The notes below the pieces were generated by a model, which made no database searches, was not told where the DNA came from, and worked only from the letters and a program-made list of their open reading frames with translations. DNA of 23,607 bases from Bacteriovorax stolpii. GTDB taxonomy: Bacteria > Bdellovibrionota > Bacteriovoracia > Bacteriovoracales > Bacteriovoracaceae. Shown here piece by piece: positions 1 through 7,618 of the stretch; the first letter of the stretch is position 1, and each line of letters begins with the position of its first letter. Position numbers and translations under genes: made by a program. The stretch lies in assembly GCA_945890905.1 (NCBI GenBank), contig CAMDDI010000010.1, positions 1-23,607 on the forward strand, given 5' to 3'.

Positions 1-776
1 TGGGTGAGTACTACCGTGACCAAGGTAAGCACGCACTTATCGTATACGATGACTTAACAAAACAATCACAAGCTTACCGTCAGCTATCTCTTCTTCTTCG
101 TCGTCCACCGGGACGTGAAGCATTTCCTGGAGACGTTTTCTATATTCACTCACGTCTTCTCGAGCGTGCTTGTAAAGTGAATGATGAATTGGGGGCAGGG
201 TCTCTTACAGCTCTTCCAATCATCGAAACTCAAGAGGGTGACGTTGCTGCCTACATTCCTACAAACGTAATTTCCATTACTGATGGTCAGATCTACCTTG
301 AGTCGGATCTCTTCAACTCTGGTATCCGTCCGGCAGTAAACGTGGGTCTTTCAGTTTCTCGAGTGGGTGGTGCGGCCCAAATTAAAGCAATGAAAAAAGT
401 TGCTGGTACTCTTCGTCTTGATCTTGCTCAATATCGTGAACTTGCAGCATTTGCTCAGTTCGGGTCTGACTTAGATGAAGCAACTCAAAGACAACTTGCA
501 CGTGGTGCTCGTTTGGTTGAGCTTTTAAAGCAAGGCCAATACTCACCAATGGATGTAATTGATCAATCAGTTTCGATCTTCGCGGCCACTAAAGGTTACT
601 TCGATTCAATTCCAGTTAACAAAATTGGTGTTGTTGAAAGAGACTTGCTTGCAACTCTTCACTCTCGTCATGCAGACATGATGAATCAGATGAAAGCTGA
701 GAAGCAAATGTCTTCTGAAAACGAAGCTAAACTCACTGACGTGATTAAGAATTTCGTAGCTGGCTACAAGGTTTAA
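1..776 (+). CDS. atpA: ATP synthase F1 subunit alpha, 3' part
   Basis: This is the C-terminal 257 residues or so of the alpha subunit of F-type ATP synthase, which pairs with beta in the catalytic hexamer and carries the non-catalytic nucleotide sites. The reading frame is open from base 3, so the gene starts outside the window; the first ATG at 177 is internal. Visible family signatures are the LIVYDDLTKQ strand with the Walker B aspartates, the RRPPGREAFPGDVFY segment, and GLSVSRVGGAAQ, which holds the arginine finger that reaches the catalytic site on beta. The C-terminal helical domain follows (LEVEL-type helices ending near VIKNFVAGYKV). It is followed after 18 bases by atpG, in the conserved alpha-gamma-beta-epsilon order. 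Nothing looks abnormal. Identification is certain; only the 5' end is missing. Confidence 0.98.
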   Translation, partial: GEYYRDQGKHALIVYDDLTKQSQAYRQLSLLLRRPPGREAFPGDVFYIHSRLLERACKVNDELGAGSLTALPIIETQEGDVAAYIPTNVISITDGQIYLESDLFNSGIRPAVNVGLSVSRVGGAAQIKAMKKVAGTLRLDLAQYRELAAFAQFGSDLDEATQRQLARGARLVELLKQGQYSPMDVIDQSVSIFAATKGYFDSIPVNKIGVVERDLLATLHSRHADMMNQMKAEKQMSSENEAKLTDVIKNFVAGYKV

Positions 777-794
777 TTTTAAGGATTAGAAGCC

Positions 795-1664
795 ATGGCA
801 AATATTAAAGAGCTCAAGAAGAAGATTAAGAGTACCAAAGGTACTTTTAAGATCACGAAGGCCATGAAGCTAGTTTCAGCTGCAAAGTTGAATAAAGCTC
901 AGGTTCGAATCTTGGGTCTGCGTCCATACTCACTTGAGCTAGAAGATACAGTTCGTACGGTATCTGCTCTCGCTCAAGACTATAGCAACGAATACTTCCT
1001 TCCTAAGGATAACAACAAGGCCATCGTTCTTGTTATTTCTTCAGACAAGGGTCTGTGTGGTGGATACAATTCATCTCTCGCAAAAACTATTCGTCGTTTT
1101 ACAAATGAGCATAAAGATGAAGATCTCAAGTTTTATTGGATCGGTAAAAAGGTCCGTGATCTTATCGCTCGCGACGTTAATTCTGGGAAGACATTCACGT
1201 TTGCGAAACAAGATCCGTCTTATGAAGAAGTCAGAAAAATTGCTGATGAACTAGGTTCAATGTTTGTTGCAGGGGAAGTGGGGAAAATATACGTTGCGTA
1301 TAACTCTTTCATCTCAGCGATCGCATTCGATTCTAAAGTCCGTCAGCTTCTTCCGATGCAAGTTTCAACGTTAGATAAAGAATTGATCAAAACGAAGTAT
1401 CCGTATGACTTTAAATACGAGCCAGGTGCTGAACAAATTCTTGATACTCTGGTTCCTGAAGTGTATCTCACCACTGTTTATACTTGTGTGCTTGATGCGA
1501 TTGCGTCTGAACACGGTTCACGTATGAACGCGATGGAGAATGCATCGAAGAACAGTAAAGAAGTTATTAAAAAGTTATCTTTAAAAATGAATAAGATGAG
1601 ACAGGCGAGAATTACAACTGAGTTGATCGAAGTTGTTTCTGGTGCTGAGTCTCTCAACGGTTAA
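795..1664 (+). CDS. atpG: ATP synthase F1 subunit gamma
   Basis: This gene encodes the central rotor stalk of F1, which turns inside the alpha3beta3 ring and couples proton flow to ATP synthesis. At 289 residues it has normal length. The N-terminal helix (MANIKELKKKIKSTKGT, then ITKAMKLVSAAKL) and the C-terminal helix (ASEHGSRMNAMENASKNS... MRQARITTELIEVVSGAESL) form the coiled coil seen in all gamma subunits, and the middle Rossmann-like part includes SSDKGLCGGYN near residues 82-92. The start at 795 is supported by AAGGA at 780-784. It lies between atpA and atpD with short gaps (18 and 12 bases), so it is cotranscribed with them. A conventional, certain assignment. Confidence 0.98.
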   Translation: MANIKELKKKIKSTKGTFKITKAMKLVSAAKLNKAQVRILGLRPYSLELEDTVRTVSALAQDYSNEYFLPKDNNKAIVLVISSDKGLCGGYNSSLAKTIRRFTNEHKDEDLKFYWIGKKVRDLIARDVNSGKTFTFAKQDPSYEEVRKIADELGSMFVAGEVGKIYVAYNSFISAIAFDSKVRQLLPMQVSTLDKELIKTKYPYDFKYEPGAEQILDTLVPEVYLTTVYTCVLDAIASEHGSRMNAMENASKNSKEVIKKLSLKMNKMRQARITTELIEVVSGAESLNG

Positions 1665-1676
1665 GGAGCTACTCAA

Positions 1677-3092
1677 ATGGAAAACACAGGTGTTATTCGT
1701 CAGGTGTTGGGGCCAGTAATCGACGTAGAATTTGCTTCTGGCAAACTTCCTGCGCTTTACAACGCACTCAAAATCACGAACAAGACTCTACCTGGCGGCG
1801 AAGGAAACCTCACTGTCGAAGTTGCATCACATCTCGGGAACAACGTTGTTCGATGTATTGCTATGGACGCTACTGAAGGTCTTGCACGCGGTCTCGTAGT
1901 CAAGGACACTGGAAAGCCGATTCAGGCGCCAGTAGGTCGTGAATGTCTTGGTCGTATTATTAACGTTATCGGAGAGCCGGTTGATGAAGCTGGACCTATC
2001 GGTAATAAAAAGAGCTACTCGATTCACCGTGAAGCTCCAAAATTTGCTCACCAATCTACTAAGAAAGAACCTTTCTTTACTGGTATTAAAGTAATCGATC
2101 TTCTTGCTCCTTACCTTAAGGGTGGAAAAATCGGTCTCTTCGGTGGAGCCGGTGTAGGTAAGACAGTTCTTATTATGGAACTTATTAACAACATCGCTAC
2201 TCAACACGGGGGCTTCTCAGTTTTCGCTGGTGTGGGTGAACGTACTCGTGAGGGTAACGATCTCTGGCACGAAATGAAAGACTCTGGAGTGTTAGAAAAA
2301 ACTGCTCTGTGCTACGGCCAAATGAATGAGCCACCTGGAGCACGTGCTCGAGTTGCCTTGACTGGTCTATCAGTTGCTGAATATTTCCGTGATGAAGAGA
2401 AGCAAGACGTTCTTTTCTTCGTTGATAACATCTTCCGCTTTACTCAAGCCGGTTCAGAGGTATCAGCACTTCTAGGTCGTATTCCTTCAGCTGTGGGTTA
2501 CCAACCAACTCTCGGTACTGAAATGGGTGCCATGCAAGAGCGTATTACGTCCACAAAAGATGGATCAATTACATCAATCCAAGCGGTATACGTACCTGCG
2601 GATGATTACACCGATCCAGCTCCTGCTACGACGTTTGCTCACTTGGATGCAACAACAGAACTTTCTCGTCAGATCGCTGAGCTTGGAATTTACCCTGCGG
2701 TAGATCCTCTTTCTTCATCTTCAACGATTCTTTCTGAAGAAATCATGGGTGCTGAACACTATACAACTGCTCGTGCGGTTCAATCAGTGCTTCAAAAATA
2801 TAAAGAGCTTCAAGATATCATCGCCATTCTTGGTATGGATGAATTGTCTGAAGAAGATAAAATGCTCGTTGCTCGTGCTCGTAAGATCCAGAAGTTCTTG
2901 TCTCAGCCATTCTTTGTGGCCCAGCAGTTCACTGGTATCGACGGCCAATTCGTGAAAATCGAAGACACAATCAAAGGTTTCAAAGCGATTCTTGCTGGTG
3001 AAGTAGATCACCTTCCTGAACAAGCTTTCTACCTTGTTGGTGGACTTGAGATGGTTCATGAGAAAGCTAAGAAGCTCTCTGAAGGGAAATAA
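1677..3092 (+). CDS. atpD: ATP synthase F1 subunit beta
   Basis: This is the catalytic subunit of F1, where ADP and phosphate are joined. At 471 residues it has the usual length. The P-loop GGAGVGKT is at residues 156-163, the catalytic glutamate and arginine lie in GVGERTREGNDLW (E188, R189), the Walker B strand reads VLFFVDNIFRFTQAGSE, and the C-terminal domain contains the DELSEED motif in ILGMDELSEEDK, which contacts gamma. An AAGGAG ribosome site overlaps the atpG stop, and the atpG-atpD gap is 12 bases. atpC follows after 2 bases. No key residue is missing. The identification rests on several diagnostic motifs and is certain. Confidence 0.99.
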   Translation: MENTGVIRQVLGPVIDVEFASGKLPALYNALKITNKTLPGGEGNLTVEVASHLGNNVVRCIAMDATEGLARGLVVKDTGKPIQAPVGRECLGRIINVIGEPVDEAGPIGNKKSYSIHREAPKFAHQSTKKEPFFTGIKVIDLLAPYLKGGKIGLFGGAGVGKTVLIMELINNIATQHGGFSVFAGVGERTREGNDLWHEMKDSGVLEKTALCYGQMNEPPGARARVALTGLSVAEYFRDEEKQDVLFFVDNIFRFTQAGSEVSALLGRIPSAVGYQPTLGTEMGAMQERITSTKDGSITSIQAVYVPADDYTDPAPATTFAHLDATTELSRQIAELGIYPAVDPLSSSSTILSEEIMGAEHYTTARAVQSVLQKYKELQDIIAILGMDELSEEDKMLVARARKIQKFLSQPFFVAQQFTGIDGQFVKIEDTIKGFKAILAGEVDHLPEQAFYLVGGLEMVHEKAKKLSEGK

Positions 3093-3094
3093 TT

Positions 3095-3505
3095 ATGGCA
3101 GCCTTTAAACTCAATCTTTTCACACCAAAGGGTGTGATCGTTAAAGATCTTGAGTGTAATGACATCACTATTCCAACTGTTCGCGGGGAGATTAATATTC
3201 TCCCTGAACATACTCACATTCTTACAGAATTGGGCACGGGGATTTTGACGGCCAAGACTAACACAGGAGTGCGCCACTTTTCAGTGACCGCGGGCCTATG
3301 TCGAGTCTTGAAGGATACTGTGACTATTCTTTCATTCACCTCAGAAAAAGTTCAGGACATCGATCTTGAGCGTGCGAAAGCCGCTAAAGCGAAGGCCATG
3401 GAAAATCTTTCTGGGAAAATCAGCCTCACTGATGTGGATCTGATCAAGAATCGTCGTAAGCTTGAAAGAGCTGAGATGAGACTACGTCTGGCGAATTTGA
3501 AATAA
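3095..3505 (+). CDS. atpC: ATP synthase F1 subunit epsilon
   Basis: This is the small rotor subunit that sits at the foot of gamma and, in many bacteria, restrains ATP hydrolysis. At 136 residues it has the standard two-part layout: an N-terminal beta-sandwich (MAAFKLNLFTPKGVIV, then PTVRGEINILPEHTHILTELGTGIL) and a C-terminal helical hairpin rich in Lys, Glu and Arg (residues about 90-136, ending ERAEMRLRLANLK). The start is 2 bases after the atpD stop and uses AAGGGA inside the end of atpD. It is the last gene of the operon: a strong hairpin with a T-tract follows 10 bases after its stop. Confidence 0.97.
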   Translation: MAAFKLNLFTPKGVIVKDLECNDITIPTVRGEINILPEHTHILTELGTGILTAKTNTGVRHFSVTAGLCRVLKDTVTILSFTSEKVQDIDLERAKAAKAKAMENLSGKISLTDVDLIKNRRKLERAEMRLRLANLK

Positions 3506-3515
3506 TTCTTAAATC

Positions 3516-3545
3516 AAAAGGGGAGCTTTAAGCTCCCCTTTTTTT
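3516..3545. terminator. Rho-independent terminator of the atp operon, probably bidirectional
   Basis: An 11-base-pair stem (AAAAGGGGAGC at 3516-3526 with GCTCCCCTTTT at 3532-3542) closes a TTTAA loop and runs into a tract of seven T at 3539-3545. It lies between the atpC stop and the stop of the convergent gene at 3565-3996. The A-run on the left gives a T-run on the other strand, so it can serve both transcripts. It is the only clear intrinsic terminator I can see in the window. Confidence 0.92.
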
Positions 3546-3564
3546 GTTATGCCTGTGTCTAAAA

Positions 3565-3996
3565 TTAAATATTAGTTGGAGCATCATCGGTACATGAAAT
3601 AGTCAAAGTACCTTTAGATCTAGTAGATAGGTCATTGACTAGCATGTCTCCCAGGTTTGCACCTGCACTATCGCGAATTGATCTCACTTTATCATCTGCA
3701 ATGAGAATAAGGTCAGTCAACCCATTGTAATCAATTGTGCTAATTCGTAATTTTCTTCCGGCCACTAGTCTTCGAACTTGCGCCAGCTCTGCTGCGGGAG
3801 CAGGCATGAGTGAAATAGTAAGGTTGCCAGCACGCGTACTGTTCGCATTTTTGGCGATAAGAATTGGAGACCTAACTACAAGGTCACATGTGGCATATTC
3901 AATAGCTTGTCTAATGGTATAACCTTCAACATTAACCTCACGTGCAAATGTTGAGAATGAGGCAAGTAGTGTGATAGTGACGAGTAAGTTTTTCAT
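3565..3996 (-). CDS. Small secreted protein of unknown family
   Basis: I do not recognise this 143-residue protein. The ATG at 3996 is preferred over an upstream in-frame ATG at 4182 because it follows a GGAG ribosome site by 7 bases and begins a clean signal peptide, MKNLLVTITLLASFSTFA, with cleavage likely before REVN. The mature part of about 125 residues has two cysteines (in YATCDLV and TISCTDD, the second close to the C-terminus) that could form a disulfide in the periplasm. The rest alternates short hydrophobic strands with a helical middle (PAPAAELAQVRRLVAGRK). No transmembrane segment or lipobox is present. Its start overlaps, as ATGA, the stop of a possible frameshifted remnant upstream, and it ends facing the atp terminator. 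Gene reality is likely; function unknown. Confidence 0.72.
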   Translation of the reverse strand: MKNLLVTITLLASFSTFAREVNVEGYTIRQAIEYATCDLVVRSPILIAKNANSTRAGNLTISLMPAPAAELAQVRRLVAGRKLRISTIDYNGLTDLILIADDKVRSIRDSAGANLGDMLVNDLSTRSKGTLTISCTDDAPTNI

Positions 3997-4200
3997 TTGG
4001 TTTCTCCGCAGTTGTTTTTTGTGATTGTCCCTAAAGTGGTGCAGGTTATCGGCCCCTACCGTCGGAACGTTTGTTTTATTAACCCGATTATTACCTGCAT
4101 TTTGATGGCCACCAAGAGGCCCTGAATAAATGACATTGGGGTGTCGAAACTTGAGACCCTGAAATTGCCCCTGTAGGACCAAAATTTTGATGAGTAGTCA
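3993..4200 (-). pseudogene. Possible frameshifted gene remnant upstream of the small secreted protein
   Basis: Between the two divergent genes the minus strand carries stretches that read like one protein split over three frames. One frame gives NFGPTGAISGSQVSTP, the next NVIYSGPLGGHQNAGN and on to VPTVG, and the third PITCTTLGTITKNNCGETK followed by a stop. The two switches fall at four-base runs, GGGG at 4138-4141 and CCCC at 4053-4056 on the plus strand; removing one base from each would join the frames. The final TGA overlaps the ATG of the next gene as ATGA, as a translationally coupled pair would. It could be a decayed gene, a pair of homopolymer sequence errors, or chance. I see no convincing start codon. 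The 293 bases between 3996 and 4290 hold nothing else that I can support. Confidence 0.35.
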
Positions 4201-4289
4201 CGAGTAGGCGGGGATGGTTATGCAAAATCAACCGTCTGAGTTCATTCGCTTCAAGATAAAAAACATATAGTAAGTTAAAATAACCGTAT

Positions 4290-6281
4290 ATGTCGTTTGC
4301 GCTCACAAGAATTTTGGCCTATTTCACCTTCGTTTCCTACCTTCTGGTGGCTACGATTGCTGTGCGTTTTGCCGCTCCTGAAATGGCGACTATTGTGATT
4401 GATTCTCACTACCTCACTTATCTCTCTAATACTGAAATTCAGACGGCCAAAGTAGAAGTCATTGAACCGGTAGAAATGGAGTTTGCAGAGATTAAAATCC
4501 CTGAGCCAAAAATCGATCGTCCGGTTGTAATTGCCCGCAAGTTTGTGGCCAAGGTTGAAGCTCCAAAGATAGTTGCAGTCAGCGAGCTTCCTTTTCATGA
4601 GCCAGTGGTGATTGCGGTAGTAGAATTTAATAATGAACTCATGACGGATCTTGTGGCCCTCTACCAAGATGTAAAAGGTGAGAGTTCAAAAACACTTGTT
4701 GCTGAAACAAAATCAGAAGAGATTAAAGCAGAAGAAACTAAAGATGAAGTTTCTACGGCCCAGGCAGCTCCCGCTGTGGCCGATGCTGAACCGGAATTTT
4801 TTGAGTATCCAATTGAAGATGAAAAAGTTGAACCAGTGGCAGCAGCAGCTCCACAGGTTGATGATATTCAAACTGCATCTCAGTTTAAAGAAGCTCAGAA
4901 GGTTGAGCCTGCGATTGCTGTCTCAGAAGAGGTGGCGGTGGATGACTTAGTCGCCTTTGACTACTCAAAGGTACAAGGTGGGATTGCCAACAATACTGTC
5001 CCGACAGTTTCGGCAGTGACTACTCAACCAGCACCAACTACACCCCGGCCTGAAGTAACTCCTCAGGTAGCCAATCCAGCTCAAGATCAAAAGCCTTCTG
5101 GCAGGAATGCACTGGTTGGAACTCAAACTTATCCGATAGAAATGAGTATTCAAGCAACCTCCACTGATCTGAAGAGCTCACGCTCTGAGAATGCATTAGA
5201 GCTCAGATTCATGGATGATCAAAATGAAATGCTTCAAGATTCTGGGGATGGCAATATCATTATTAGAGAGACACTCTCTCAGCCCACGACAACTCGCTCT
5301 GTAAATCTAGTAAAAATGGGCTTTGTTCATACTCATACAGATCTCATTTTAGAAGATGATACTTCTATTTCACTCCCGCTGCTCGATCTCGATACCTACA
5401 ATGAATATATGCAACCTTTTGAAGGTGATGGACCTATAGGGGCGGTACTGGTTGAGCTAGAAGATTCAACTGAACTGGCCCAGCTGGACGTGCCCTTTGG
5501 AAAAGTTGTGATGCTTGACGGTGATTTAAGATTGACCGAGAAAGATGATTTTAGATATCAGCTCTTCTTGGGTGTAAAAGCAGGGAACGCCCTTCTGACT
5601 TATAAAGGTTTTGATCGTAATTCAGTTTCAAAAATCATTCATGTCCATGAGGACAGCATGACTTATGAGTCTAATATTTTTGAAAAAGTTTCTAATGAGA
5701 AAGTTGTTCTTCTCGAAGAAGATCTACTTTCTCGTGAGAAAGCACCACTTATCATCTCTGAAGATCAGGTGAAAATTTTTGCCACCAATAAAACATCGAA
5801 AAAAATCAATGATCATACTTATCAAATGGATTTCAGTAATAGCTTGGCCGCCACACGACGCTACCTTGAGTTAAGCCACCAAGATGAACCTGTATTTGTT
5901 GGTATTCGTCAGATGAATAAAGTTCTGGTTCCTTCAGAAAGCTTTATGAGACACATACTTTCAAACTTAGATAATTCTAAGCTTGCGAATCGCTGTGTGG
6001 TGCAAGTTAATCTGCGCAAGAAAGTATCTAAAGTGGACGTTGATTCTGAGTCAATTGAATCATCAGTAGAGACCTACGCCCAAATGCTCGACACCGACGG
6101 AAAGTTCTATGATAGTGCAAGTGATAAGACCCGCAAGATTATTGTAGTGGGTGAAAATCAGGGATCTGAAAAAATAAGCCAAGATGCCAAAATCAATATC
6201 AAAATTACTTATCAGGATGAATCAGTGGAGTTTTTGGGAAGCTACTGCTCACCTAATACTTATCTGGTAGAACAGCTTTGA
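4290..6281 (+). CDS. Large membrane-anchored periplasmic protein with TonB-like acidic/proline linker, unknown function
   Basis: I do not recognise this 663-residue protein as a known family. A hydrophobic segment at residues about 8-28 (ILAYFTFVSYLLVATIAV) preceded by one arginine suggests an uncleaved inner-membrane anchor. Residues about 55-270 are low in complexity, rich in Pro, Glu, Lys, Val and Ala with repeated VEP/IPEP/EAPK-type steps, like the periplasm-spanning linker of TonB. From about 335 to the end the sequence is compact, beta-rich and non-repetitive, with a cysteine at C569 and another near the C-terminus in YCSPNTY. The start has no good ribosome site, so it is uncertain by a few codons. 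The C-terminus does not resemble a TonB domain, and no ExbB/ExbD genes are nearby. The 3' end overlaps the convergent transglycosylase gene by 22 bases. Confidence 0.75.
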   Translation: MSFALTRILAYFTFVSYLLVATIAVRFAAPEMATIVIDSHYLTYLSNTEIQTAKVEVIEPVEMEFAEIKIPEPKIDRPVVIARKFVAKVEAPKIVAVSELPFHEPVVIAVVEFNNELMTDLVALYQDVKGESSKTLVAETKSEEIKAEETKDEVSTAQAAPAVADAEPEFFEYPIEDEKVEPVAAAAPQVDDIQTASQFKEAQKVEPAIAVSEEVAVDDLVAFDYSKVQGGIANNTVPTVSAVTTQPAPTTPRPEVTPQVANPAQDQKPSGRNALVGTQTYPIEMSIQATSTDLKSSRSENALELRFMDDQNEMLQDSGDGNIIIRETLSQPTTTRSVNLVKMGFVHTHTDLILEDDTSISLPLLDLDTYNEYMQPFEGDGPIGAVLVELEDSTELAQLDVPFGKVVMLDGDLRLTEKDDFRYQLFLGVKAGNALLTYKGFDRNSVSKIIHVHEDSMTYESNIFEKVSNEKVVLLEEDLLSREKAPLIISEDQVKIFATNKTSKKINDHTYQMDFSNSLAATRRYLELSHQDEPVFVGIRQMNKVLVPSESFMRHILSNLDNSKLANRCVVQVNLRKKVSKVDVDSESIESSVETYAQMLDTDGKFYDSASDKTRKIIVVGENQGSEKISQDAKINIKITYQDESVEFLGSYCSPNTYLVEQL

Positions 6282-7618
6282 TTCTTAAGTAGTGCTGCCC
6301 AGCTCTTGGGCTTGAGTTTTACCATCTCATTCATATTCAGACGCATGAATTTTCCAGACGGTAGTGCTGACTTAGAAGTGACAATTGAGCCACGACTTAG
6401 GCCAATCTTCATAGAATCCAATTGATTGTTATGGAAGGCCACATCATCTAGCTGCTTCTCATCTAATGATTTATCTAAACGTAGTGAGCACTTTGTAAGA
6501 TAAAATTTTAATTCCTCTTCTACGTCCGATCTTTCGTGGTCGTGGAGATCGTGGAAAAGTTCTTCACGGTAAGCCAGGGTATGGGCCAAGGCCAAGAATT
6601 CGCTGTAGAAATTTTTTGAAGCAAACCCAAATCTCTCAGAGTCACTACTTTGAATTATGTCTTCTAGGTCAACGTCAGTTGAAGCAAGTTGTCTTTTAGA
6701 ATGAAGAAGATGCTTTGTCCCAGAGTTGTAGGCCGTGACAGCGAGATCCCATTTTTTCATGATCTTAAAATTTTCTGACAAAAGAAATGCTGCGGCCACT
6801 GAGGCCACGCCAACGTTGGAGCGATAATCAATACCGTTAGCTTTCTTGGGCATGTAATAAGAGCCAATCAGTGGCATGAACTGCCAAATTCCCAAGGCTG
6901 CCACTTTGGATTCAGCCACTGGATTAAAACTTGATTCTAGAAAAGGGATAGAGAAAATTTCTTTGGGAAGATCTTTTTGTTTCAAGTAATGCGCAATAAA
7001 TTCTTGGTACGCCAATGAGCGGACTAGACCATCGCGGATAAAATTTTTCTGACCTGTTTGAGTACGAATGTTCTTTTTTAAATTTGTGAAATAGGCACTG
7101 CGGGCGGCCCTAGGAATAGGAAGCTGAATGCCAGATTGCATAATCGTGCGATAAAGTAGCTTCGCTCTTGGCTCAAGACTGTAGGGATTCATCGCCAGGT
7201 GATCAAGTGTTTTTCTAAGATCATCAAGCTTTTCTTCTGAGAGCTTTTTCTGAACGATATGCAAAGTAAATCGCGAAAGTTCCTTCTCGTGCAAAGAAGA
7301 AAAATCGAGAACTTTGTAAATGAGCTTTAAATTATTTTTATCATGGATGACCACTTGACTAGATTCAAACTGGGTATAGACCAAGAACCAGAAATACACT
7401 GTGGGAAAATAATATGGAGTAACTTTGAAAGTTTTGGAAACACGGTTTTTTGAATCTGTGATGAAGGGTCTGACTGCATCTGGAGAGAGCCAAGAGATTT
7501 CAACTACGTCTCCTCTCTTAATCTTGGGTTCCATATTGAAGAGGTTGGATCCGTAATCAGGATCGGCGGCGGTGATGATAAAGGCCATTATTCCTAAAAG
7601 AACGATCTTCAATGCCAT
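6260..7618 (-). CDS. Secreted lytic transglycosylase, MltD-type SLT domain
   Basis: This protein probably cleaves the glycan strands of peptidoglycan with formation of anhydromuramic ends. The 452-residue product starts with a hydrophobic signal (MALKIVLLGIMAFIITAA). After about 180 residues of an unassigned N-terminal part comes a GH23-type catalytic domain: PFLESSFNP with catalytic Glu228, ALGIWQFMP at 241-249, AVTAYNSG at 293-300, and FGFASKNFYSEFLA at 330-343, the pattern of MltD-like enzymes. The C-terminal 100 residues contain no clear LysM repeat, which MltD usually has, so substrate targeting may differ. Its ATG overlaps the stop of the patatin gene as TAATG and has no evident ribosome site of its own, pointing to translational coupling. 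The 3' end overlaps the convergent gene by 22 bases. Confidence 0.9.
   Translation of the reverse strand: MALKIVLLGIMAFIITAADPDYGSNLFNMEPKIKRGDVVEISWLSPDAVRPFITDSKNRVSKTFKVTPYYFPTVYFWFLVYTQFESSQVVIHDKNNLKLIYKVLDFSSLHEKELSRFTLHIVQKKLSEEKLDDLRKTLDHLAMNPYSLEPRAKLLYRTIMQSGIQLPIPRAARSAYFTNLKKNIRTQTGQKNFIRDGLVRSLAYQEFIAHYLKQKDLPKEIFSIPFLESSFNPVAESKVAALGIWQFMPLIGSYYMPKKANGIDYRSNVGVASVAAAFLLSENFKIMKKWDLAVTAYNSGTKHLLHSKRQLASTDVDLEDIIQSSDSERFGFASKNFYSEFLALAHTLAYREELFHDLHDHERSDVEEELKFYLTKCSLRLDKSLDEKQLDDVAFHNNQLDSMKIGLSRGSIVTSKSALPSGKFMRLNMNEMVKLKPKSWAALLKNQSCSTR

Noticed and set aside
1827..2207. A 126-codon open frame antisense to atpD
   Set aside because: It lies wholly inside the well-conserved atpD coding sequence, has no ribosome site or protein-like composition, and is a mirror of the codon pattern.
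3997..4182. Longer form of the small secreted protein starting at 4182
   Set aside because: The extra 62 residues would bury the signal peptide, and the ATG at 3996 has a good ribosome site.
4275..4667. Minus-strand open frame of 130 codons over the start of the large anchored protein
   Set aside because: It is antisense to the low-complexity linker region, where biased codons produce long open frames by chance.
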